This document shows, in pieces, positions 34,641-42,911 of a DNA stretch of 64,000 bases. The notes under the pieces were generated by a model, which was not told the DNA's origin, did no database searches, and was given only the letters and a program-made list of their open reading frames with translations. Source of the stretch: Paenibacillus lautus NBRC 15380 (GTDB taxonomy: Bacteria; Bacillota; Bacilli; Paenibacillales; Paenibacillaceae); the NCBI RefSeq assembly GCF_004000945.1, contig NZ_BIMF01000017.1:62001-126000 (forward strand). The letters run 5' to 3'. The translations under genes and the position numbers were made by a program. Position 1 is the stretch's first letter, and the number at the start of each line of letters is the position of its first letter.

Positions 34641-36500
34641 GTGTTCTCCACCTCGCGGTTTCGGTTAACGATTACGAAGCCTTTTATATTTTTCTCTGTC
34701 ATTATGCTGCTCAAAAGCTACGTAGCCTGGATGGTCATTTTTGATGATGTCATGCCATGGAAACCGCTCATTACGGAAATTCCTTTTATTTGGCTTGTGT
34801 TCAGCTTGATCGAATGGTTCGCTTCCAAGCGAAAGCTCGCTGCCTATATGAGTGTTAACTTATTGCTGACCGCCATATTTTTTGCAGCCATTATGTATTA
34901 TAAATATTACGGTGTCATTGTTACGTATCATGCGCTGGAGCAGGTCAATCAGGTAACCGCGGTAAGCAATAGCGTATTCTCCTTGATGGACCCTTACTAT
35001 CTGCTGATCTTCACGGATATCATCGGTATGTTTTTTCTATTATGGCGCAGTGACCGCGTTAAAAAATGGAAGATTCGGCATGCCAAGAAAGAAAAGCGCA
35101 AGATTATTCCTATCGTTTTTGTCGTTTCTTTAATGCTGTGCCTATTCCAGATTATGCCGAACCGCGCAAGCATGAATGAAATCGTGAAGGCTCAGGAAAT
35201 GGGCATTCTTAACTACGAAGCCTACACGATTTTCCAGCAGGAGAACAAAGAGCTCGTGGATGCCAAGACCATCACGCAGGATAAAGTCAATGAATTGAAA
35301 GGCCTCGGAGCGGCTGATCAGGAAGCCTTGCTCTCAGGTGCAGCCAAAGGGAAAAACCTGATTATCATCCAGATGGAGTCCTTCCAGAAGTTCTTAATCG
35401 GTTTGAACATTGATGGTAAAGAAATTACGCCTAACTTGAACAAACTCGCCAAAGAGAGCTTATACTTCCCGAACTTCTACCAGAATGTCGGTCAGGGTAA
35501 TACCTCGGATGCCGAGTTTGTGGTGAATACGTCATTCTACATTCCGCCACGTGGTGCGGCAACGCAGCATTATGCAGACAGAGTTCTGCCAAGCCTGCCG
35601 AGACTGCTGCAAGGGGAAGGTTATGATACGGCCACTTTCCACACCAATGTGGTGGAATTCTGGAATCGCGGAGAGCTGTACAAGGCCCTCGGTTTCAACC
35701 GTTATTACGATAAAGCGTTTTTCGGTGATGAAGATAAACTGTTCTTCGGTGCCTCGGACGATGCCCTGTATTCCAAAACGGCGGCCGAGCTGAAAAAGAT
35801 GGACGAAGCCGATAAACCGTTCTATACCCAAGTCATCTCCATGTCGGCTCACCATCCGTTTACGATTCCCGAAGATAAATATCGGATGACGCTGCCGGAG
35901 CGATATGAAGGCACCTTCGTCGGCGACTACATCCGCTCGCAGAATTACGCCGATGATGCGCTTGGTAAATTCATTGAGCAGCTGAAGAAAGACGGCGTGT
36001 GGGATAACAGCCTGGTTGTTCTCTACGGTGACCACCTCGGACTGCCGATTTATTCCTTGGACAACAAGGATAAAGAGCTGATGCACGAAATTTATGGCCG
36101 TGATTATAACTCTGGAGATATGATCAATATCCCGCTTATGATCCATGGAGAAGGTCTTCAGCCGGAAGTGAAGGAGCAAGTCGGCGGGCAGATCGACCTC
36201 TTGCCGACGGTGGCCAACCTGCTCGGCGTATCGATGGACCATCAGCTTCATTTCGGTCAGGATCTGTTAAACCACACCAATAATAACTTGCTGCCGGAAC
36301 GGTACTACCTTCCATCCGGTACATTTATCAACAATACGACCCTGTACATTCCGGGAATCGGCTTTGAGGATGGGACCAAGCATCCGCTTCCGAACGCGGA
36401 CGAAAAGAAGACCCAGGCGACCAAGGAAGAATTCGAACGCGCGCTGCAGCTGCTTCATCTGTCGGACAGCTATATCAGACAGCTGCCATACCATAAATAG
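34641..36500 (+). CDS. ltaS: Lipoteichoic acid synthase, LtaS family
   Basis: 619 residues from GTG 34641, chosen because AAGGAAGG lies eight bases upstream; the frame extends to 34524 without a ribosome site. Five membrane helices cover about residues 10-200. The extracellular sulfatase-like domain has the nucleophile Thr in GQGNTSDAEF, metal-ligand Glu in IIIQMESFQ, and Asp/His in YGDHLG. LtaS polymerises glycerol phosphate from phosphatidylglycerol on the outer membrane face. No signal-peptidase AxA site was obvious after the last helix. A terminator follows directly, so monocistronic. Paenibacilli often have several paralogues, so it could be the primase or a minor enzyme. Confidence 0.9.
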   Translation: MFSTSRFRLTITKPFIFFSVIMLLKSYVAWMVIFDDVMPWKPLITEIPFIWLVFSLIEWFASKRKLAAYMSVNLLLTAIFFAAIMYYKYYGVIVTYHALEQVNQVTAVSNSVFSLMDPYYLLIFTDIIGMFFLLWRSDRVKKWKIRHAKKEKRKIIPIVFVVSLMLCLFQIMPNRASMNEIVKAQEMGILNYEAYTIFQQENKELVDAKTITQDKVNELKGLGAADQEALLSGAAKGKNLIIIQMESFQKFLIGLNIDGKEITPNLNKLAKESLYFPNFYQNVGQGNTSDAEFVVNTSFYIPPRGAATQHYADRVLPSLPRLLQGEGYDTATFHTNVVEFWNRGELYKALGFNRYYDKAFFGDEDKLFFGASDDALYSKTAAELKKMDEADKPFYTQVISMSAHHPFTIPEDKYRMTLPERYEGTFVGDYIRSQNYADDALGKFIEQLKKDGVWDNSLVVLYGDHLGLPIYSLDNKDKELMHEIYGRDYNSGDMINIPLMIHGEGLQPEVKEQVGGQIDLLPTVANLLGVSMDHQLHFGQDLLNHTNNNLLPERYYLPSGTFINNTTLYIPGIGFEDGTKHPLPNADEKKTQATKEEFERALQLLHLSDSYIRQLPYHK

Positions 36501-36511
36501 CCCGTTGCTTA

Positions 36512-36556
36512 ATAGGACAACTCTTTCGGATAATCGGAGGGTTGTCCTATTTTTAC
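36512..36556 (+). terminator. Terminator of ltaS
   Basis: ATAGGACAAC/GTTGTCCTAT 10-bp stem followed by TTTTTAC, 12 bases after the stop. Confidence 0.8.
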
Positions 36557-36659
36557 TTGGTAGAGTATCGCTGAAATCCCTTGATGTATATGGGTTTATA
36601 CAGCCGAAGGCGACGGTTATTTGACATAGTGGCTTACTTTTTCTTATGATTAATAAAAT

Positions 36660-36781
36660 AGCCCCACAAAGTGGAGCCTATGCTTCGATGCTTATTCCAA
36701 ATACTTTGCGGGGACCCCAAAACTATAAATGCGATTAAAGAGTTGCTTACGCTTCGCTGAAACTTATAAATTTTATCATCT
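36660..36781. repeat. Non-coding hairpin region with a dispersed repeat
   Basis: The 370 bases between ltaS and the next small ORF are AT-rich and have no supported gene. CCCCACAAAGT (36662-36672) pairs with ACTTTGCGGGG downstream (about 36702-36712; one mismatch), a possible long hairpin. 36730-36781 resembles 48799-48851 (shared TGCGATTA, GCTTCGCTGAAAC, TTAT and ATCT blocks), which suggests a dispersed intergenic repeat. Confidence 0.45.
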
Positions 36782-36925
36782 TAACAATATACCTTGTTTT
36801 GAATACCGCATTCGTGGTGAAATTACGTACAACAACTCGAAAGACTTCATACTCATACGTTGACAATTAAGCCATATATTTTTTATGAACAAATCGATTA
36901 TGAATTGTAGGAGTGACGATCCGAC

Positions 36926-37258
36926 TTGGACCCCATACGAAGGATAAACAGAATTATATGTTCAACACTTGGCCTTCTTCTGATTGCTTCCTTTACCCGT
37001 GTTCCCCTGGTGGACATCACCGATTCCGCTGCGGCTACGCAGGGAATGGAAGCGTCTGAAGGGACTCTTCCATCGCCAACGCCGGTACCCAAGAGCCCGG
37101 AACCTGTTCGGTTGATGCTGGAGTCGAAACGCCATGTGTCTCTGCTTTCCTTGCATAACGTTACATTCCGCACGGATACCGGTATGTTTCTGCTCCTCAA
37201 GCACATGATGCTAGACCCTTTAAAATTCCGGTCGAATTATGTTGGCAGCCATGCATAG
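36926..37258 (+). CDS. Hypothetical small exported protein
   Basis: 110 residues from TTG 36926; AGGAG lies about 13 bases upstream, so the start is uncertain. The N-terminus is basic then hydrophobic (IICSTLGLLLIASFT), like a signal anchor. A Pro/Ser/Thr-rich linker (SPTPVPKSPEPV) follows, and the C-terminal part has no recognised fold. Codon use is ordinary but the gene could be spurious. It lies between ltaS and the CorC-type gene on the same strand. Confidence 0.4.
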   Translation: MDPIRRINRIICSTLGLLLIASFTRVPLVDITDSAAATQGMEASEGTLPSPTPVPKSPEPVRLMLESKRHVSLLSLHNVTFRTDTGMFLLLKHMMLDPLKFRSNYVGSHA

Positions 37259-37314
37259 TAAGTGATGGTTATTAAAAAACTAATTCGGATCAGATAAAAA
37301 AGGATGTGTTTTGT

Positions 37315-38679
37315 TTGGAAGACAGTATAGGCTTAAATTTATTCTTAGTCGCTGTGCTTATCGCAGCTACCGCTTTTTTCGTTATGACGGAATTTGCTAT
37401 TATAAGACTTCGTCCCAGCCGGGTAGACCAATTGGTAATGGAAGGGCGTAAAGGCGCGCTTGCCGTCAAAAAGGTAACTTCGAATCTGGATGGATACCTG
37501 TCTGCGTGTCAGCTGGGAATTACCATCACGGCACTCGGTCTTGGTTGGCTCGGGGAACCGACCATCGAGAAAATTCTTCACCCGGTGTTTGATAGCTTTT
37601 CCATTCCTGTTGCTATCGCATCGCTCATCTCATTTTTACTTGCATTTATTATCATGACTTATATTCACGTCGTTATCGGTGAACTTGCACCGAAGACGAT
37701 TGCTATTAATAAAGCGGAAGCCGTGTCGTTCATCTGTGCGACACCTATTATCTGGTTTAACCGGATCATGTACCCGTTCATCTGGTTGCTGAACGGATCC
37801 GCCAACAAGATCGTTCGTCTGTTCGGCATGCATCCAGCCAGTGAGCACGAAGAAGCTCACTCGGAAGAAGAACTCCGCATGATTCTGAGCGACAGCTATG
37901 AGAGCGGAAAGATCAACCAAGCCGAATACGGTTATGTAAGCCGAATTTTTGCTTTTGATGATATGCTTGCCAAGGAGATTATGGTACCCCGTACCGATAT
38001 GATCTGCCTGTATGTGGATAAGCCGCTTGCCGCCAATCTGCAGATCATCAAGCGCGAGCAGTACACCCGTTTTCCGGTTGTACGCGGTGACAAGGACCAG
38101 ATCGTCGGCATGGTGAACACCAAGCAGTTCTTCCTGGAGTTCGATGACAATTCCAACATCGACTTGACCAAGCTGATTCATCCGGCCATGACGGTATCCG
38201 AAGCGATTCCGATCAAGAAGCTGCTTCGCAAAATGCAGCAGGAAGGCACGCATATGGCCATCCTGATCGATGAATATGGCGGCACTTCCGGGATGATCAC
38301 CATCGAGGATATTCTGGAGGAGATCGTCGGCGAGATCCGCGACGAATTCGACGAGGATGAAGAACGCGAGTTGACTCAACCTGAGCCGAACCGGATTATT
38401 GCCGACGGCAAGGTATCCATTAACCGGATCAACGACCTGCTTCACACCGACCTGAGCACCGATGACCTGGATACGATCGGCGGCTGGCTGTACGGACATA
38501 ACTCCGAGCTTGCCAAAGGCGATACATGGAGTTACGGTGACCTGACATTTACTGTCATCGAGAAGAAGACTCACCGCTACACAAAGCTGCAAATCGTTAA
38601 AGAAACACCCGAGGCAGCTGCCGAAGCAGCAGCGGAAGAAGCAGCTGCCGTCGCGGCCGCAAGCGAAAACAACGAATAG
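37315..38679 (+). CDS. CNNM/CorC (HlyC)-family transporter with CBS domains
   Basis: 454 residues from TTG 37315, chosen because AAAAAGG lies about 11 bases upstream; a GTG at 37306 is too close to that site. The CNNM (DUF21) membrane domain covers about 1-190 with GYLSACQLGITITALGLGW and GELAPKTIAI. A CBS pair (about 205-330) has IMVPRTDMICL and MAILIDEYGGTSGMIT, and a C-terminal CorC_HlyC domain follows. The tail is Ala/Glu-rich. Family members export or sense magnesium and other divalent ions. A terminator follows it. Confidence 0.92.
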   Translation: MEDSIGLNLFLVAVLIAATAFFVMTEFAIIRLRPSRVDQLVMEGRKGALAVKKVTSNLDGYLSACQLGITITALGLGWLGEPTIEKILHPVFDSFSIPVAIASLISFLLAFIIMTYIHVVIGELAPKTIAINKAEAVSFICATPIIWFNRIMYPFIWLLNGSANKIVRLFGMHPASEHEEAHSEEELRMILSDSYESGKINQAEYGYVSRIFAFDDMLAKEIMVPRTDMICLYVDKPLAANLQIIKREQYTRFPVVRGDKDQIVGMVNTKQFFLEFDDNSNIDLTKLIHPAMTVSEAIPIKKLLRKMQQEGTHMAILIDEYGGTSGMITIEDILEEIVGEIRDEFDEDEERELTQPEPNRIIADGKVSINRINDLLHTDLSTDDLDTIGGWLYGHNSELAKGDTWSYGDLTFTVIEKKTHRYTKLQIVKETPEAAAEAAAEEAAAVAAASENNE

Positions 38680-38692
38680 ATACCATATAGCC

Positions 38693-38736
38693 AAGCCGCC
38701 ATGCAGCCCTTACCGGGTTATGCATGGCGGCTTTCG
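38693..38736 (+). terminator. Terminator of the CorC-type gene
   Basis: AAGCCGCCATGCA and its complement form a 13-bp stem with a 15-base loop and TTTCG after it. Confidence 0.8.
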
Positions 38737-38829
38737 TATGACGGCATAACATTTTAACACTTTAACAAGTTATAACTCTGCTGTAATATAGAAATAATCT
38801 AATTTCATACATATGGGGGGCAGCAAGTC

Positions 38830-40419
38830 ATGAATCGTCAAATCGCTATCATTGGAAGCAGCGGCGGCAATCTGTACAATCTCGGCGGCAAAGACCCGCG
38901 CAAGCTGCTGGATGAGATATTGATGCAGCTGGAGAGCGCAGGCCTGTCCTGTGGGGCACTGCAGTTTATCGCTGCCCAGGTCTCCATGGATGCAGCTAAG
39001 GATACAACGCCTGCTGCTCTTTACAGCTGGAGCATTTCTCAAGGGGAGCCGGTCGTTATCGCGGAAGGTACGCTTCGGCAGGTCAATCAAGCGGCTGAAC
39101 GGCTGGACCTAGAGATTGCCGAGCAGATTGAACTCGGCGAAATTGACGGCATTATCGTCATGAGTGCCGACCCTGAGGGCAGCAACCGGCACGCCATTGA
39201 GGCTGCTGCTAAATTCCGACTGCCAGTGACCGGTACCGGCGGAACTTCCATGGCCATCATACAGACCAAAGGCGCGCATGTCATCGCCGCCTCGGGTACA
39301 ACCGGAACAACCAACCGAACCCGCGCGGTCACCTTTATTACTTCCCTCAGCAAGCATTGGCGGCTTACGTACCGGCCGGTCATCGGAAATGCAACCGCGA
39401 ACCTTCACGGGGCGCCAGGAAGCTCGTCGCCATGGCGGAGAATCAATATTCGAGGCATTATGATGGCATCCCTCCCCGGTTTCATCGGCATGGCCCTGAT
39501 CCTCGCGGTCAGCAAAATCCCGGGGTTATCCTCGCTGACCGAGGTGTTTGATCTATTGATCAAGGCGCTGCCGGTCATCGTCGCTGTTATCGCAGCCAAG
39601 CAGGTGTCCGAACTGGACGAGGTATCCATCGTGGCAGGCATCGTGGCAGGTGTCCTCTCCGTCGAAGGGGGCATTATCGGAGGCATCATTGGCGGAATTG
39701 GCGCAGGGATCATCGTCCATTACGTGTTCCGTCAATGCGTGGAGTGGCGTTTCCCCGCAACCACGGTCAATATCGTGGCAGGCGGTATATCCGGACTGAT
39801 TGCCGGGTTGCTGGTTTACTTCCTTATTGCGCCGATTGCGCTGAGTGCAGGACAAGGCATCCGCTTCCTGATCGAAACGCTTGTTTCTTGGAGCCCGGCC
39901 ATAGCCGGATTGATTGCAGGCCTGCTGATCTGGCCCGCGATCATTGGCGGCGTCTATCATGCGGCCATCCTGCCGATTGTACTGCTGGAGATGGAGACGA
40001 CAAGCAACAGCTTCCTCGGCGCGGTCGATATGGTTGGTCTGGTGATGGTGTCCGCAGGCATCACGCTGGCCAACATTATCGCCCCTCGGGATAAGGGAGA
40101 GGCGGCCGTAGCGGCTCCCGGGTTTGCCATCAATATGGGTTTTGGCACCTTCGTTGAAGCCGCCTATCCCTTCATGTTTTCGAACAAGCTTGTGTTTGCT
40201 GGAGCGATTGCTTCCGCAGGTCTTGGCGGCATGCTCGTCGGTTTATTCGGCGTTCGGGGAACCGCCTACGTGCCTTCCTTCATCGGTCCCATCACATCGA
40301 ATAACACCATTGGCTTCCTGATCTCCATGGCAGCCAGCATGCTCTGCTCGTTCCTTATTACGTTCTTCGTAAATAAACTGTCCGGTTATCGGGATGCGAA
40401 GAATACCGTGAGTATGTAG
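38830..40419 (+). CDS. PTS EIIC-like permease with an unusual N-terminal domain
   Basis: 529 residues. The C-terminal ~330 residues form about nine to ten membrane helices with features of the fructose-type EIIC family (GGIIGGIIGGIGAGIIVHY, GFAINMGFGTFVEAAYPFMF). The N-terminal ~195 residues are soluble and are neither a normal EIIA nor EIIB domain: no phospho-Cys or phospho-His motif is obvious. They have IAIIGSSGGNLYNLGGKDP, GIIVMSADPEGSNRHAIEAA, and VIAASGTTGTTNRTRA, a Gly/Ser/Thr-rich pattern that suggests nucleotide or phosphate binding. It has no other PTS genes nearby. Such proteins are annotated as PTS sugar transporters in relatives, but the mechanism is unclear. Start ATG 38830 has GGGGGG upstream. 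Confidence 0.75.
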   Translation: MNRQIAIIGSSGGNLYNLGGKDPRKLLDEILMQLESAGLSCGALQFIAAQVSMDAAKDTTPAALYSWSISQGEPVVIAEGTLRQVNQAAERLDLEIAEQIELGEIDGIIVMSADPEGSNRHAIEAAAKFRLPVTGTGGTSMAIIQTKGAHVIAASGTTGTTNRTRAVTFITSLSKHWRLTYRPVIGNATANLHGAPGSSSPWRRINIRGIMMASLPGFIGMALILAVSKIPGLSSLTEVFDLLIKALPVIVAVIAAKQVSELDEVSIVAGIVAGVLSVEGGIIGGIIGGIGAGIIVHYVFRQCVEWRFPATTVNIVAGGISGLIAGLLVYFLIAPIALSAGQGIRFLIETLVSWSPAIAGLIAGLLIWPAIIGGVYHAAILPIVLLEMETTSNSFLGAVDMVGLVMVSAGITLANIIAPRDKGEAAVAAPGFAINMGFGTFVEAAYPFMFSNKLVFAGAIASAGLGGMLVGLFGVRGTAYVPSFIGPITSNNTIGFLISMAASMLCSFLITFFVNKLSGYRDAKNTVSM

Positions 40420-40480
40420 TATATGGTCAGCTCCAATATGCAGGTTGCTTCTCGTTTAGGTGAAACAACCGTCTAACCAA

Positions 40481-40521
40481 AAAAGTACGGATCAAGGTTC
40501 ATCTTGATCCGTACTTTTTTT
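40481..40521 (+). terminator. Terminator of the EIIC-like gene
   Basis: AAAAGTACGGATCAAG and CTTGATCCGTACTTTT, a 16-bp stem followed by TTTTTTTC. Confidence 0.95.
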
Positions 40522-40604
40522 CTTGCCTGCCGTATTCAATACCAACGCCACAGGGCTACGGGAGTATAGTGCTCATCATAGTGACTGCGGTGCATCACAT
40601 TCCG

Positions 40605-42524
40605 TTAAGGCGTCAATGTAGGAGCCTTGCGGTGCAAGGTTCCTTGTTCATAGCTGTATGCCAGTTTGATCAAAATCCCTTCATCAAATGCCTTCCCAAG
40701 GAATTCCACGCCAACGGGAAGACCGCCATTTGTGAAACCGGCGGGCACGGTGATCGCCGGGAAGCCTGAGAACGGGCTGAGCCTGTTGTTCACGCCCGAG
40801 TTCTGACCCTCTCCGATTTTGCCTGCCGGCTCAGCCGAGGTTGGGTAAATCAGAGCATCCAGATCATGCTCGGCCATTACTTTCAATAGCGATTCCTGCG
40901 TTAGCTTGGTGCGATCCAGAACAATTTTACGGTATTCATTGTCATCCAAGGTTTCACGGGCTTGTCTTGCTTCCATGGAGCTCTTATGAGATTCCATATA
41001 TTCGCCCGACGCTATAATTTCCTCCAGTGAGTGATAAGGTGCGTCGTCGCCCAGGCTCTCGAGGTAATCATTCAACTGGAATTTGAACTCCCAGCCGCTG
41101 AGGCTTGGGAATTTCATGATGGCCTCGTAATTCGGAATTTCGATATGGACGGCCGTCGCGCCGAGCTTCTCCATATCCTTCACGGCTTGCAGGACAATAT
41201 CGTTCACTTCTTTCTGCTCGGCCTTCGTGCCTTCCAGGAGTTGGCTGACTACGCCAATCCGAGCACCTTGAAGTCCTTCCTTGTCCAGATAACTCAAATA
41301 ACTGTCGGGAACACGACCCAAGCTTTGCGTTGTCACCAAATCCTTCGCATCATAGCCGGCGGTAGCTTCAAGAACAGCCGCTGCGTCCGCCACGGTCCGG
41401 GCCATCGGTCCGCCAACATCCTGCGTTAATGCCAGCGGAATAATGCCATCACGGCTGGACAATCCAATCGTTGGCCTGATGCCCACCAGACTGTTCAGGG
41501 ATGACGGAATGCGGATGGAGCCGCCTGTATCCGTACCCAGACCGGCAGCTGCAAAATTGGCAGCAATCGCCGCCCCGGTCCCGCCGCTCGATCCGCCAGG
41601 GTAATGCCCCGGATTATAAGGATTTAAAGTCTGTCCGCCTAGCGAGCTGGAAGTTGTAATATTAAACGCGAATTCATCCAAGTTCGCCTTGGCAATGATG
41701 ATCGCTCCCGCCGCCTTCAAACGGGCGACTTGCTCCGAATCATCATCCGGAATCGAGTCTTTGAGACATATACAGCCTGCCGTGGTCGGCATATCCGCTG
41801 TATCATAGTTATCCTTCACAATGATCGGAATTCCGTGAAGCGGCCCGCGGGAGCCGTGGGTCTTGCGTTCCTCATCCAGCGCTCTTGCCGTCTCCACCGC
41901 CTTGTCGTTCACGGTTAGAATGGCATTCAGCTGATCGTCATATCGATTGATTCTTGCCAGATAGAGCTGTACCAGCGTGACGGAGGAGACCTTCCCCTGC
42001 TCCATCGCCGTTTGCATCTCGGCTATCGTTGCTTCGGTTAAGTTAAAGGGAGTCAGATATACCTCGATCCGATCGATTAACAGATTGGCATCGGACATCG
42101 TCACCGGTTGATTCGGCGCAAATCGGGTGCTGCTGTAGCCGTTCATAATGCCGGCCTTGAGCAGGGCACCGGCAATCTCCGATTCAGCATCGGACAGGTC
42201 CTTATATGCACTAGGGCTCTTTGGCAATTCAATCCATTCATAGATAGCTGCTGCAGCGTCTTTGCGCTTGATCGTTCCGGTTCCATCCAGTCCTTTGAAC
42301 TCAAGCCCGTTACTCTTCGCGACCCCGTTCAGCAGCTTGGAGAATTCCGCGACGGTAATAGGTGACTTCAGGTTACTCTTCTGAACGGCCTGAGCTTGCC
42401 CAGTACCTGCATCCGAACCGCTGGCTTCTACAGGAGCTCCCGTGAGGATGAATGATCCGGTCAGTAATGAAGCACTTAACAGGGCGGCACTCCCTTTTAA
42501 CTTCCATGAGGTCGTTTTACGCAT
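40605..42524 (-). CDS. Secreted SLH-bearing amidase (amidase signature family)
   Basis: 639 residues from ATG 42524 (GGAG nine bases upstream). A signal peptide ends near residue 35 (VEASGS). Residues about 55-155 look like two S-layer homology motifs (AGALLKAGIMNGYSSTRFAP is typical), which would tether the enzyme to cell-wall polymers. The amidase signature domain follows with the Ser-cisSer-Lys triad: Lys in IIVKDNYD, cis-Ser in GGSSGGTGAA, and Ser in GTDTGGSIRIPSS. It would hydrolyse an amide or peptide-amide substrate outside the cell. Not the GatA subunit of tRNA amidotransferase, because it is secreted and lacks gatB/gatC partners. Confidence 0.88.
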   Translation of the reverse strand: MRKTTSWKLKGSAALLSASLLTGSFILTGAPVEASGSDAGTGQAQAVQKSNLKSPITVAEFSKLLNGVAKSNGLEFKGLDGTGTIKRKDAAAAIYEWIELPKSPSAYKDLSDAESEIAGALLKAGIMNGYSSTRFAPNQPVTMSDANLLIDRIEVYLTPFNLTEATIAEMQTAMEQGKVSSVTLVQLYLARINRYDDQLNAILTVNDKAVETARALDEERKTHGSRGPLHGIPIIVKDNYDTADMPTTAGCICLKDSIPDDDSEQVARLKAAGAIIIAKANLDEFAFNITTSSSLGGQTLNPYNPGHYPGGSSGGTGAAIAANFAAAGLGTDTGGSIRIPSSLNSLVGIRPTIGLSSRDGIIPLALTQDVGGPMARTVADAAAVLEATAGYDAKDLVTTQSLGRVPDSYLSYLDKEGLQGARIGVVSQLLEGTKAEQKEVNDIVLQAVKDMEKLGATAVHIEIPNYEAIMKFPSLSGWEFKFQLNDYLESLGDDAPYHSLEEIIASGEYMESHKSSMEARQARETLDDNEYRKIVLDRTKLTQESLLKVMAEHDLDALIYPTSAEPAGKIGEGQNSGVNNRLSPFSGFPAITVPAGFTNGGLPVGVEFLGKAFDEGILIKLAYSYEQGTLHRKAPTLTP

Positions 42525-42587
42525 GAAACCACGCTCCATTCTATCGATGTTGGTATGTAGTAGATGATGATTATGATAGAATATGTT

Positions 42588-42602
42588 AAATAACCTAACA
42601 AG
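42588..42602. promoter_or_regulatory. Operator-like repeat, copy 1
   Basis: AAATAACCTAACAAG, part of the inverted repeat TGTTA/TAACA (42585-42601). A near-identical copy is at 42733, in the gap between divergent amidase and hscC genes. The rest of the ~370-base gap is AT-rich with no further feature that I can support. Confidence 0.35.
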
Positions 42603-42732
42603 TCTATATTGTATTCATGTAAGCGCACTATCTTTATGAATTCAGCGATTATCACTCTATTTCATTCATTTTATATATATTTTGTTCTGGTCAATCAGGG
42701 AAATCATTAAAGAGTATGGGGATATTTGTGTC

Positions 42733-42747
42733 AAATAACATAACAAG
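42733..42747. promoter_or_regulatory. Operator-like repeat, copy 2
   Basis: AAATAACATAACAAG differs from copy 1 at one base. Distance between copies is 145 bases. Confidence 0.35.
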
Positions 42748-42911
42748 GGACCGCTGAAATCTATATATTAACATCTCTACCATAAATTAATGTGGTATAT
42801 GATATAACGTATATGTCAACGAAATGGAAAGACTCTATTAACACTGGTAAAATCATATAATGAACGAATTCGTTTTTACATGAATGCTTGATAGGAAGAG
42901 GAGATTACTAC

